64,000 nucleotides of DNA from Owenia fusiformis. Its lineage: Eukaryota; Annelida; Polychaeta; Sabellida; Oweniidae. Shown here one piece after another: positions 12,801 to 26,508 of the stretch. The notes beneath the pieces were generated by a model that made no database searches, was not told the origin of the DNA, and saw only the letters and a program-made list of their open reading frames with translations. The stretch lies in assembly GCA_903813345.2 (NCBI GenBank), contig CAIIXF020000012.1, positions 26,732,184-26,796,183 of the forward strand. The letters run 5' to 3'. The translations under genes and the position numbers were made by a program. The first letter of the stretch is position 1. Each line of letters begins with the position of its first letter.

Positions 12801-15800
12801 ATAGGAGTCACACAATTGTCCATCATATTCTATTTTTTAAGGCATCCGACCACACTAGTCTAAGGTCTGCATGGATGGTAACCCCCACAGCCAACGTTTT
12901 CCCTAAAATATTTAAAAATATATTTATTTTATTTATTTATTTATTACAGTGTCACCCGTAATTACTAGTATACGGCCAGCCTCCAAAGGCTTATGAGACA
13001 CAATTACAATCATATTATAAGCAGATAAGTCATAATTAACACTTACTTCAATCTATCTTTAGCCTCCAAAGACAAAAGCAAAAAAGTTTAAACATATTTA
13101 CAGAGTGATTTAGAATTCAATAAGTACATTTTTTCCTTTCATTATCACAAGACTCAAATAGTTCATATATACCTTTTACTTTACAAAACATTTCCTCTCT
13201 TAATTTATGATTAACTTTACACTTGAATAAAAAATGAAACTCATCACCTATTTCATTCTTACATTGCCTACAATATCTCTCTTGACTTGGTATATTCTGC
13301 CACCTACCCGTTTCAATCTCTAAAGGTAAAGTGCCAGATCGAAATTTAGCTAAAACAGATCTTTGTTTTCTACTCAAAAAATTACAAAATAAATATTCAG
13401 ACCTTTGAAAAGATAATTTAAAGCTCTTATAAAAAGTCAATTTTCTTTTTTCCCTAATTGTCTCCAACCATTGAGTTTCATGTACTTTCATTAATTTTCC
13501 TTTCATTTGATTCACAAATTTTTTAAAATCTTTACATTTTTTTAATATCATCATACATATTCAGCATGTCAACACTTTTACATATGCTCTGGATTTCTTC
13601 GTTCCAGGTAAAATCACATTTCAATTTGGCTATGCTTAAATCCCATCTACTGTAAATGCTTTCTTTGCCATATTGGCCTCTTCACAATTAACAACTAATC
13701 TATACAATAATCGAATACCTTCTATATAATGTCTTATATAATTTGGGGTCCATCCACACTCGCCTTCTAAAAAGCTGATAGGGGATTTTTTACTGACACC
13801 CAAACTATTCAAATACCATTGAACCGGGAACATGTATAAGAACTGAGTCTGAGTCCGATATATAAAAATACACATGTTTCTGGGCCTGTGGCAAATATTG
13901 AAATGCATTCACGCAGTAAGCTTTTTTATTACTTCTGTTTAGGTTTGGGATCAAGATCAAACACGAGACAGAAACGGGAAACCCCTCAATTGGAAGAATG
14001 TCCCAATGTCACCACTGATCTAGGACCGAGTGATAGTTCTTGCCGTGCACCGAGCCCTTGCAGTTGTCTTGACCCAACATCAACTCAGGCTGAAGACATA
14101 TATTGTTATTCTAAAGATATTAATGAGTCGACACTGCCCGGGATGGCATTGCCAACTAACACGAAAAAGCTGCTTCTAAATGGTAATAGTTTCCAATCAA
14201 TACAACCAGAAATGTTTCAAACAGTGCAAAATCTCGAAGAACTGGACGTATCAGTAAACAGAATAGGGACATTAAGCTTTGGACGATTGGAAAATCTCAG
14301 GGTTCTTAAAATACGATATAATAAGGTTCCTCTACGGTTGAATAATAGGTCCTTTAAAGATCTTCCACAGTTGGGAAACTTGCAGTTAGATCATTCCGAA
14401 CTCGCTGAACAATTGCAGTCAAGCGTATTCCAAGCACAGGAGAGATCTCTCAAGTCACTTAGCTTGATCGGATGTGGTATTGATGTACTTGATAATGGTG
14501 TTTTTGGAAATTTTAAAGTGTTGGAGGACTTGGACTTATCCGAGAACAGTCTGACAAAGCTTCAACAAGGCATATTCGGAGGCTTGGGAGAGTTGAAGAT
14601 ATTAAGAATTTCCCGAAACAAAGTTCCGCTTATACTGGGCAACAATTGCTTTCAAGGTCTTACTAATTTGAAAATGTTGAATTTGTACTCAACAAGTGTA
14701 CAAGGGGGCAGCTTAAAATCAACGATGTTTGAGAATCTCGACTCTCTCAAAACACTATTACTTGCAAACTCTGACATTGATATAGTTAAAAGTGGGGCAT
14801 TTCGTCACCTGTCAAACTTACAAAGTCTTTATTTATCAGGTAATAATTTGACAAACATCGGCCCGGGTAAATTTCAAGGATTGACGAATCTTAGGAACTT
14901 GGGAATCTGTCAAAATAAAGCTCCATTGACACTGGGGGGCTTTAATCTGGAAAGCTTGACACGTTTGAATCTGTACTCAACAGAAATATCGGGAGGTTTC
15001 TTAAAGTCGAGTATGTTTCGTGGTCTCAGCTCTCTCAAGATATTGGATCTAGAGGGTTGCGGCATTCACACAATCGACAAGAAAGCATTCAGGACCGTCC
15101 CAGATGTCGAAACAATTTACATAAGGGCCAACACTCTTGTCAACACAAGGTACATCCCAATAATGTTCAATATACTGGCAAATTTGCTTGAAATAGAAAG
15201 TGATCACGATGAATTCTGTTGCTTTTCACAAAAGGTTCCAAAGTGTAAAGATGAATATTTGTCGACGTGTGCAAACCTTATAAAGAGTGATGTCCTGCGG
15301 TACTCGTTCTGGGCAGTTGGTATACTGATATTTATCGGCAACCTTACAGCCTTGGGTGTTCGTTTACGTGAGCAGAATCAAAGCACAGGCGTCAACACAA
15401 TCATGATAATGAATTTATCAGTCTCTGATTTTCTCATGAGCATTTATATCATCATTATCGCGGCAATGGATGTGAAGTTTAGAGGGGAGTATGCTGAAAA
15501 TCGGTACTATTGGGTTAACGGAAAGATCTGCATGTTTGCTGGATTTTCTGCATCTCTTTCAAGCGTGATGTCAGTGTTTATCCTCGTCATGATGACATTG
15601 GACAGATTTTTCAGAATCGTCTTTCCATTCAGCTCTCATCTTCACATGAAAAAACGCTCTGCCAACATCATCATGGTACTTGGTTGGATTGTCTTTATTG
15701 TCCTCTCTGGATTGCCTCTTCTACCTTTGAGCTACTTTGGTCCTTATGAATACTTTTCCCAGTCTGGGTTTTGTCTCCCATTAATTCTTTCTGACTTTAC

Positions 15801-16521
15801 CTTTAAGGGTTGGGAGTACGCATTCGCCATATTCAATGTGGCCACTTTGATTGGGTTTGTTATCATAGCGGCCGGCTATATGGCGATGTTCTATTCCGCT
15901 TATTGCCATGGAACCATCCGTGGACCTACGTCAAGTCAGGACATCAAGATGGCAAGAAAGATGATTTGGATTGTCGCCACAGATATGTGCTGCTGGGTCC
16001 CTATATCACTACTCGGGTTCATCTCTCAACAGGGTGTTGAACTACCGGGTAAACATTTTTATCTATTCGGGTATTTGGTAATTATTTATAGGTTCAGTTC
16101 AAATTCTACTCAAGCTCAGATGAATTATCCTTTTACTAGACCACTAGACTGTTTTTAGCTGAACGTACCACTGGCCAAATATAAACATTGACAAGTTAAT
16201 GACTAATATATATTCATTTTGTTGGACTTGTGCGGAACTTATTGAACTACCCCGATATAATAATCTTTCTATTTTCCAGGTGAAATATTTGCTTACATCA
16301 GCGTATTTGTTCTGCCGATTAACAGTGCCATCAACCCGATGATCTACACAATTAGCAACTTCTCGTGCGATAATTGTTCGTGCGATTGCAAGATATGCGT
16401 TAGATATTACCGTAGATCATCTGAGCCGAGTACATTGTCTTCGTCTGAGCCTTTGAAGCATATTGTGAATATTGTAGCATTGCATCCCGTGGACACTGAG
16501 AGTAAAAAAGTAGCAGTTTAA
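9815..16521 (+). CDS. Ig-LRR relaxin-receptor-like GPCR, five-exon gene model
   Basis: Joining 9815-9884, 10351-10626, 10885-11169, 13943-16048 and 16280-16521 gives 2979 nt, or 992 residues plus stop. All four introns are phase 1 with GT-AG ends. Domain order: signal peptide (1-23), two Ig domains (about 25-210), LRR N-cap with CxC cysteines (about 225-265), about 13 LRRs (275-640), CC...C...C hinge, seven helices (about 665-940), and a basic, serine-rich tail. Helix-domain motifs match RXFP1/2: KFRGEY after helix 2, DRF (764-766) for DRY, FPF, CWVPI in helix 6, and LPINSAINPMIYT in helix 7. RXFPs are cell-surface receptors that bind relaxin/insulin-like peptides and couple to G proteins. 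No LDLa module is visible, and in RXFP1/2 that module is needed for signalling. The ligand is unknown. GRL101-like orphan receptors are the main alternative class. Confidence 0.85.
10351..10626 (+). CDS. Receptor exon 2: first Ig domain
   Basis: This phase 1-1 exon of exactly 92 codons encodes one I-set/C2-like Ig domain. It shows the B-strand cysteine (VLKC), the core tryptophan (IEWLRD) and the DESDAGRYTC signature before the second cysteine. The acceptor is TTACGCAG and the donor GTAGGT at 10627. One Ig domain per symmetrical phase-1 exon is the classic form for exon-shuffled extracellular modules. Confidence 0.88.
10885..11169 (+). CDS. Receptor exon 3: second Ig domain
   Basis: This phase 1-1 exon of 95 codons encodes a second Ig domain. 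It starts VPPHF, has the first cysteine in LKCDPSG, tryptophan in IIWFRN, and DTAEFTCRAENPVG around the second cysteine, as in hemicentin/I-set domains. The acceptor is TATTTTCAG and the donor GTAAGT at 11170. It splices in frame to exon 4 across a 2.8-kb intron. Confidence 0.88.
11431..12235. repeat. Minisatellite, 51 bp x about 16, receptor intron 3
   Basis: About 16 tandem units of 51 bp, each containing TACACTCCCCTCCATAAG followed by TTTTGCGAATGAGTTCATT. Because 51 is divisible by three, an open frame with a 17-residue repeat appears, but it is an artefact. The block TACACTCCCCTCCATAAGTTT equals the tip of the TIR family at 35356-36172 and 51244-52677. This suggests the array grew from a solo TIR end. 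Confidence 0.93.
12236..12929. other. Intronic sequence without a gene
   Basis: AT-rich part of receptor intron 3. I see no coding region. Confidence 0.5.
12930..13905 (-). mobile_element. Decayed LINE ORF2 3' end in receptor intron 3
   Basis: Reading on the minus strand, a piece at about 13820-13636 has SLGVSKKSP, GECGWTPNYIRHYIEGIRLL and KKAFTVDG. A piece at 13554-13117 has SVLAKFRSGTLPLEIETGR and a CxxC...HxxxxC knuckle (CRQCKNEIGDEFHFLFKC). Together these are the post-reverse-transcriptase C-terminal region of a common non-LTR retrotransposon group (Daphne/Crack/L2-like). Stops and frameshifts lie between them (13555-13640). An (AATA)n tail at about 12930-12950 marks the 3' end. It is 5'-truncated, opposite in sense to the gene, and stops about 35 bp short of the exon 4 acceptor. 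Confidence 0.8.
13943..16048 (+). CDS. Receptor exon 4: LRR ectodomain and helices 1-6
   Basis: A single 2106-bp exon carries the LRR N-cap (CRAPSPCSC), about 13 LRRs, the hinge (EFCCFSQKVPKC) and helices 1 to 6. The acceptor is a long pyrimidine run ending TGTTTAG; joining A from exon 3 to GT gives a serine codon. The LRRs form about three tandem copies of a four-LRR module of about 100 residues, with recurring lines NKVPL, NLYST and SLKTL/SLKIL. Helix 3 ends in DRF followed by FPF. The exon ends after GVELP at a GTAAAC donor (16049). The frame runs on to a stop at 16156, but that tail is intron. In vertebrate RXFP and LGR genes the LRRs sit on many small exons, so the intron-poor form is notable. 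Confidence 0.93.
16280..16521 (+). CDS. Receptor exon 5: helix 7 and cytoplasmic tail
   Basis: The acceptor TTTTCCAG joins in phase 1 to exon 4 and restores LPGEIFAYISVFVLPINS and the NPMIY motif (residues 931-935), the class-A NPxxY. The tail that follows has a cysteine cluster (SCDNCSCDCKIC), a likely palmitoylation site. It then has RYYRRSSEPSTLSSSEP, a basic and serine-rich stretch suited to phosphorylation and arrestin control. It ends TESKKVAV; a PDZ-ligand role for that end is possible but untested. Confidence 0.93.
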
Positions 16522-16569
16522 CATTAACATTTTTGTGAGAAGTAATGCTGACATCGGCCTGTCACACTC

Positions 16570-17245
16570 GAATGATGTTGAGGATGGTAGAAAGACGCGA
16601 AAGCATTGTCCTTTCACCTGGAATTATTGCCTTCATGAATTCGAACTCGTCGCATTATTTTGAGGATGATAGAAAGACGCAAAAGCATTGTCCTTTCACC
16701 TGGAATTATTGGCCTCATGAACTCATCGCATTATTTCGAGGATGTTAGAAAGACGCTAAAGCATTGTCCTTTCTAAATGAGTTATTGCCTTCATGAACTC
16801 ATCGCATTATTTTAAGGATGTTAGAAAGACACTAAAGCATTCCCCTTTTCATAGGAATTATTGCCTTCATGAACTCATCGCATTATTTTGAGGATGTTAG
16901 AAAGACGCTAAAGCATTGTCCTTTCACCTGGAATTATTGGCCTCATGAACTCGTCGCATTATTTTGAGGATGTTAGAAAGACGCTAAAGCATTGTCCTTT
17001 CACCTGGAATTATTGGCCTCATGAACTCATCGCATTATTTTGAGGATGTTAGAAAGACGCTTAAATATTGTCCTTTCTAAAGGAATTATTGCCTTCATGA
17101 ACTCATCGCATTATTTTAAGGATGATAGAAAGACGCTTAAGTATTGTCCTTTCCATAGGAATTATTGCCTTCATGAACTCATCGCATTATTTTGAGGATG
17201 TTAGAAAGACGCTAAAGCATTGTCCTTTCACCTGGAATTATTGAG
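16570..17245. repeat. Minisatellite, about 76 bp x 9, downstream of receptor
   Basis: Nine units recur every 75-82 bp, recognisable by GAGGATGTTAGAAAGACGC and CATTGTCCTTTCACCTGGAA. The array starts about 50 bp after the receptor stop codon, so it lies in the 3' UTR or just beyond. No AATAAA is visible between the stop codon and the array. Confidence 0.92.
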
Positions 17246-17643
17246 GCGCAGCAGAGATCTTTTGAAAATACAATTTTTTATGAATTTTTTGTTAAAATTC
17301 CGTTAAAAGTTTGAAGTTGTAAGATTATGAGTTTCAGTAGGCCTACAACATAAACTCACAAAAAATTAAAAACAATAGAATTGATCACACCATTTTTGCT
17401 GAGTTTATAAGATAATATAAACATTGTAATACTTCCGTCCTTTTAATAATTTCTTAATAATTTCCCCACCATATTTGATTTCAGATTTGAACTTGCAAAC
17501 AAGAACTCCGATAACTATCTCCCATTTATTTCCGTGTTGAAACTGAAGCATTTGTAGAATTTGGGATTGTCACAAAGCCTTTTCTACCGTATTTGAAAAA
17601 TATTGAGTAAAAATCTCTTTGCATAGTAATTTTGTATTTTCAG
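17246..17643. other. Intergenic stretch between receptor and NDUFS8
   Basis: AT-rich with no recognised gene. The start codon of NDUFS8, and perhaps a short first exon, may lie here but could not be placed. Confidence 0.4.
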
Positions 17644-17690
17644 CAACTCAGCTGTTCCGCCAAACAATACGTCCACTTTCCGTCACCCAG
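17644..17690 (+). CDS. NDUFS8: Candidate NDUFS8 presequence exon
   Basis: After TTGTATTTTCAG the frame reads TQLFRQTIRPLSVTQ. It is rich in Arg, Thr and Ser and free of acidic residues, like a mitochondrial targeting peptide with an RxLS-type cleavage context. Ending at CAG followed by GCAAGA would give a GC-AG intron in phase 0, which matches the phase-0 acceptor at 18175. No ATG lies in this piece, so a further 5' exon would be needed. The call rests on position, composition and phase only. Confidence 0.35.
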
Positions 17691-18174
17691 GCAAGATCAC
17701 ATTACAGCGAGTATAATAGTTATTTTACAATTATATATTTAAACAAATCGATGTATTGGAATGAAAAAATGAAAATAGTCAGGGAGCATTTTTATTTGAA
17801 ATTGACGTTGGCCTATACAGTGTGCCTGTTGGATCAACAGGGTGACAGTGTGTCAGTGTGAACATGAGTCTAGCCATTGGTACAGCAGTCAACATTTAGA
17901 ACTGACTAGGCCTATTTAGCATTTACCAATGATGATTCAGCTTTGACTGTCTAAATGTCCCTCTTTACCTCTCAGCCAACTCGACAATCCCAAAAAAAGG
18001 TTGTTTTGTTAGTCGATCTGACTAGAGGCAGCTGATGTTAACGCTCAGACACACCAGAGGAAGCACCCTACCCTTTTTCCCCCTTTGGCACTTGTGCTTA
18101 CAAGTTAGTTCAGGAAAGAGGAAATCCAGCTTTGAAAACCAAGGGATCATTAATTAATTAATTAATTAGAACAG

Positions 18175-21083
<2,909 letters not shown>

Positions 21084-21466
21084 AAATTAGGACATTTTCA
21101 GTCTTTTAGCCAAATCTACAGTATATACACATGTATATAATATAACATGTATCAGATAAACTTGTTACTGAATATTTTGAAGTGTTACATGTACATTAAA
21201 TAATGTTCACTAAAGTAGAGTTTCAACTGGAGAAAAAATTCAGAGAGTGTTTTCCTAGAGAAGGGAGTTTCATTGTAAATTGGTCTCTTTATGAAATTGA
21301 ATAACTGCCGGTTTGTTAACAAAGTTAATAGAGTTTACCTATAGAGGGCTCTGGGGTATGATATCAAATTAGTTGACTATCTAGCATCTAGCTCAACCAA
21401 AGCTACCGGGGCCTTTTTTGAAAATAGCTAATTTGGCTTACATGCACATGTAGATATTTATGAAAA

Positions 21467-21472
21467 AATAAA
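21467..21472 (+). terminator. Candidate NDUFS8 polyadenylation signal
   Basis: AATAAA lies 384 bp after the stop codon. It is the first canonical hexamer I noticed downstream on this strand. Its use is inferred. Confidence 0.4.
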
Positions 21473-24400
21473 CCATTGAAAAAATCTATTACAAAGCATT
21501 ATGTGATGCATTTATCATATAGCAAGGGGTTGGAAAACTCAAATCGTATGTGGGGGTTGGTATTTGGCATCTGTAACAAATGGCAGGTAGTGACATTTTG
21601 CATGGTAATGCATCATTCAGGATTTTGCATTTATTTGGTCAAAGTATCATTATAAAGTTATAGCTGGTTAATGCATTCGATGAAGTGCAGAATTCATTGA
21701 ACTATGACTGCTTTAGAGACACAACCAGGTACAGAATTCGTTCCTATCCATGGCATATCTAAGATACTATTTATAAATATAAAACATGCCGTCGTCATGA
21801 CGACTACTCACCTGTCAAATCCCGATTTAAATCAGGAGAAAATCCATTTTTTTATTGTTCATTCCGATTTTTTTTTAAAAATCCCGATTTTAATATCCCT
21901 TATCTGAAAACATAGTATCATATCTTATGCTAAGGGCTGATGTGAAAAAGACACTCCACCCTGGTGGGGATCGAACATATTATGCCATATTCCGCGTAAC
22001 AATGTCATTGACGAAATAGGGAACAGAATAGGCCCAAGGATTGAGCCCTGCGCACCCCAACAGGTGACTGCATTTGGTTTGGAAGTCTTGTCATAATTGC
22101 ATCAAGGGTTTCTAGAACTTAGTTGTGATCAAAGGTAAATTAACTTTAAAATAACTTTTTTAGAATTTTACATGGTTTCTTATATTTGAAGAAACTTTTA
22201 AGACTCCAATCTCCAATAATGAAAAATTGGAAAACGGTGGGTATGGGAAATGATCTGTAGAGACGGTGATCGTAGAAATAAAACAGTATTGTTACCAATA
22301 GAATCCTAGGTCAACCATACGCCCGACGTACCGGCAACCATGAAAACTTTGTACGGTTTTTTACAGCCTGTAAAAACTGGATACGCCGTACGCAGACCGC
22401 AATGCAACTGTAGATTTCGTAGGAATTTATGGATTTCAGGGAACACATGTGACACACGTTTTATAACTCCGAGTTATAATTTCTATGGCTACTCTATGGC
22501 CTGTACCTAGATACGCCGTATGGGAACCGTAAGGTGACTAGATTTTTTATAGTTTCAGTAGGAATTTGCCAATTTCAGTGAACTATGCGGGTCGACGTCA
22601 AGAAAAATAAAATTTTCTCGTTTTTTTTACCCCAGATATTGTTTTGTTAAAACCCTCTAGACTGATCACTTTTACACAAAGGTGACCAAGGAGCAGGGAA
22701 TCTCTTATTTTGGATCGTTTTATCTATTGCATTTAGTGCCTCTCGTATTAGTGAAGATATCCAAATTTTCTTTGGATAAAAAAAACAAAATGTCACGAAA
22801 TCATCCATTATCAAGATCAATCATTGTGCGGTATTTTGATTTAATTTCTTAATTAGTGTACACTTTGCACTATACATCATCATAGGTATGTTATAATAAA
22901 TGATACAACTCCGTCAGATGTTTACAAATATTAATTTCTTTATTGAGTGGAATCTAGTAATACATTTTCTGAAAAAAAATTATACCAATCGAATTCAGAG
23001 TAGTATCGTTTGAGCTGTATTTGAAAAAAAAATAAAATTACATATTATACATAATCAAATTAGTTGATATATATTGACACGTCGCAAAATTGTCAGGCAC
23101 GTATTGTTACACATTTCCCAGCTTTTTAGCACGACAGAATGTGACGTATTTGAGAAAAATGTACATGGAAATTATTTCGTCCTCCGCATTACCTATATCC
23201 CAAAACATTTAGGATGAATAACTCAGGAGCATCATAAAGCACGAAACAATTGATAATTTTGGAGAAAAATATGTGTTGCCGTGTTTGAAAATATATGCGA
23301 GTTGTGTAAATTAGCCCTATTTTAATGAATTTTGAAAACCTTTCGTCCTTCGCTTTTCGACATACAACAGAAAACACATACATTTGCTAACAAAATCAAC
23401 TATTTATTGAAAAACTAAAGTTTATAAGCGAAATAATCATATGTGATTTATATAAAATTGGTCTCGTATTTTTTGTTCAATATGCACCTGAAAGGTTGAA
23501 GATAACAAAAATTAGCAAAAAAGGTCGCTATCAACAGATTCTATTTTTTAAACTAAATGACATCACAATATGGAACGCGTATGAGCATTTATCTTTTGAA
23601 ATAACACTTAATCTACCGTCATCAACACGAGAATGATTTACAGTCATGCGACACATGTGCGACCTTTTTGCGACGTATCATTGTGTGTTATTTATACTAA
23701 TAACGATTAATATCATGAAAATTGACTACTTAAGCTTACCTCTTTCCCTAGCGATGTACAGTAATAATAAATGGTTTGCGCGTTGACACCAATTTATCTT
23801 CTAGCCTCTTAACGCCTTACATCTAGATTCTTCCGCGGCGTATTAATTCATTTTAGACACAGTGTAATAAGGGTATTCTAAAAGTACAGAACTCCATCTC
23901 TTTAACCCTAATGGATCAATCCCCTCAATTTTATGCCAGGAAAATTTACATTTTATCTCAAAATGACAGAAATTTGCACCCCTTATGTCACGCTGACCTC
24001 GATTTAACCTTTGTTGACCTTCTTTTTCAAAGAATGCTGTACTTTCTGAATAGTTAATTGAATAAGGTTCACAAAATACCAACATTAGTGAAATCAGACA
24101 AGTAATCAAAAATCGTAGAGGGGAGGGAGTCCAAATGACCCCCACCTCCCTTGCGACAAAGTATAAAGGTTACGGGCATAAGGGTTAAAGATAGAACCGT
24201 TATATTGGAAAAATCACTTGTTTATTCTTTAGATGAGTAAATTGTGAGAATCAAATTGTCGAAATCATCATCCTTGTATTTTATTAAAAAATGTAACATT
24301 CTTGGAGTACCTTAAGGCTAGTTTCTGGTAGTGTACGTAACACTTCATGGTCAATGGCACAACATAGGCTTTACATGACGAAAATGTATATACCACGCGT

Positions 24401-24540
24401 TTGATAGAGCGTACGATGGAAAATATATATACATGTACATCGCATCCCAACAAATCAAACACCCTGTAGGTGTCACCCCTCACTGATTTTCTTGATGAAA
24501 ACATGTCATATTATATACAAGTCGATAGTGAATCTACTAA
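21473..24540. other. Gene-free AT-rich stretch
   Basis: No gene is supported. A weak relative of the repeat at 1060-1345 lies at 23700-23850 (ATTCTTCCGCGGCGTATT). A block at 23960-24180 recurs partly at 28680-28790 and 49650-49700. Confidence 0.5.
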
Positions 24541-26491
24541 ATTGCATGATCTTAATTGGAATAGTATAGCAGATAAAATGAGAAAGTCATTGTCTTTGTG
24601 GAAAAAACGCAAGATTACTCTTTATGGGAAAATAGTTATCATCAAAACACTTGCATTATCTAAACTGATGTATTTAGCAAAAAGCATTGACACACCAAAT
24701 GAAACTTTTTTGAAAGAAATTACTTCAGGACTTTATTCATTTTTGTGGGATGGAAAAAGAGATAAAATTAAAAGATCTGTCTTAATTAATACTTTGTCTA
24801 AATGTGGACTCTCAATGCCTGACTTAAAATCTAAATTCAGGGCCTTTAAAATTAAATGGATATTAGACATTGAGTATGGGAATAAACACGCAAGTTGGAA
24901 TATTCTAGCAAGAGAGATATTAAGTAAAACCGGACTCCCAGATACTTTGATATTTAAATCTTCTTATGGAAAACCAGAGAATATTTGTAATTTTAATATC
25001 TTACCTCAATTTTACAAAGATTAACTCCATGCTTGGAGTATTCTTGGAGGCTCAGAATCCAAAATTGATAACATAACATTTGCAGAAATTAGACAAATGG
25101 TGATATGGCACAATAAAGACATAACTTTCAATAACAAATGTTTGTATTTTGAAAACTGGATAAATTCAAATATATTATATGTTAATGATCTTATGTGTAC
25201 CCAAGATGAAATTCTTCATAAGCTTAAATCTAGGGTCAATTGGATGGCAGAATATATAACTGTTAAGCAATCTTTGCCATTTCAATATAGAGTTAAAATA
25301 TTTAGTGAGGCAAGCAGATGTACATATGTTAATACAAATGTAAGTTTAAGATTTTATGACAGTAAATTGAAGCATTATAGACTTTTGGATAAACATGCAA
25401 GTTCTAGAGACATATATTCAATTTTGTTGGAACATATAGCAACTAAAACATATTTGGAATCATTTTGGATTAATCTTTGTGAAATTCAAAATAGTCAAAT
25501 GCTGTTTCAACAGACTTGGATACTTTTAAAGTGTGCGCCAAAGTTTAAAACTGCGCAGGCGCACCGCTCTCGCTAAACTATATAAAGAGATTACCAGGTA
25601 CACGATTCAGAGGTAAGCCAGGAAGGCGAACGATCTTCGTCTCGTGATGATTTCCCATATAATCGTAACCAGGGAAGTTTCACCATTGAAATTGAAAATT
25701 ACTATTATATATACTTTGTAGATGTTATTTATGAAGCTATTCAGTGTTTGCATCAATCAAATGGCTCATTTTGAACATATAAAAAGTATTTGTGTTTTGT
25801 TTCCCAGGGAATTGTATTGTGTGTATGTAGTACACACATAAATAGTGTACATTATACAGTACTTGAATAGCCTGGTTTACATTGAAGGGCATGCTGATTA
25901 CATGCACACGAGTACATGAATGAAGGCCTAATATTGATATACGTAGCTTGCATACCTAAATAAAAAATAAACTCTTCTAATCCACTAATGTAAACACGGC
26001 GGTATACGTAGCCCGATTTATCGGGGACTTTAAAGCAATCCAAAAATGAAAAAGTGGCCAATTTTAAATACAAACTTTTACATTATATTTTACCATGCAA
26101 ACAATTACTTCTAAGATGGAAAATAAGTGTTAATGACAAGTGTGATATTTGCGGACAAGTAGAAGACTATAAACATTTGTTCTTTCAATGTCATAGAGTA
26201 CTTAATGTAATAGACCAACTTGAAAATTATATTTTAGATCATTTTAAAATTGAATTAAGCTTGAAAAAGTATAAAACTCTTGTCTTTGGCTATAAGGTAC
26301 AAGACACTAACTATACTTATTTTAATGAATGGTTAAACAACTTATGGTACGTTATATTTGTAAACTATTGTAATAATGTTCAAGAATTGAAATTGCATCA
26401 TTTTTCACAAATATTGTAATATTGTAAAATGACCTGATGTACTTGTATACAAAGTTATAAAATGAGAAATATATACATGATTAAAAAAAAA
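24541..26491 (+). mobile_element. 5'-truncated L1/Tx1-like LINE with 17-bp target duplication
   Basis: The frame reads WNSIADKMRKSLSLWKKRK, LYGKIVIIKTLALSKLMYLA and FLWDGKRDKIKR: the region after the reverse-transcriptase domain of L1/Tx1-clade ORF2. It ends with the CxxC...H...C knuckle CDICGQVEDYKHLFFQC. One in-frame TAA (25022-25024) breaks it, and a 497-bp insertion splits it at 25532. It ends in an A-run at about 26483-26491. GATAGTGAATCTACTAA occurs at 24524-24540 and 26492-26508, a target duplication showing insertion by target-primed reverse transcription. Confidence 0.9.
25532..26028. mobile_element. 497-bp insertion inside the LINE
   Basis: It is flanked on both sides by TTTAAAG (25525-25531, 26029-26035). 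Removing it with one copy restores the LINE frame (WILLK to QSKNEKVANF). The ends are TGTGCGCCAAAG and TTATCGGGGAC. No ORF or clear long TIR is seen. It is probably a non-autonomous DNA element or SINE. Confidence 0.65.
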
Positions 26492-26508
26492 GATAGTGAA
26501 TCTACTAA

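Noticed and set aside
16049-16158. Open-frame tail after receptor exon 4
   Set aside because: It would end the receptor without helix 7. Splicing at 16049 to 16280 restores NPMIY in phase.
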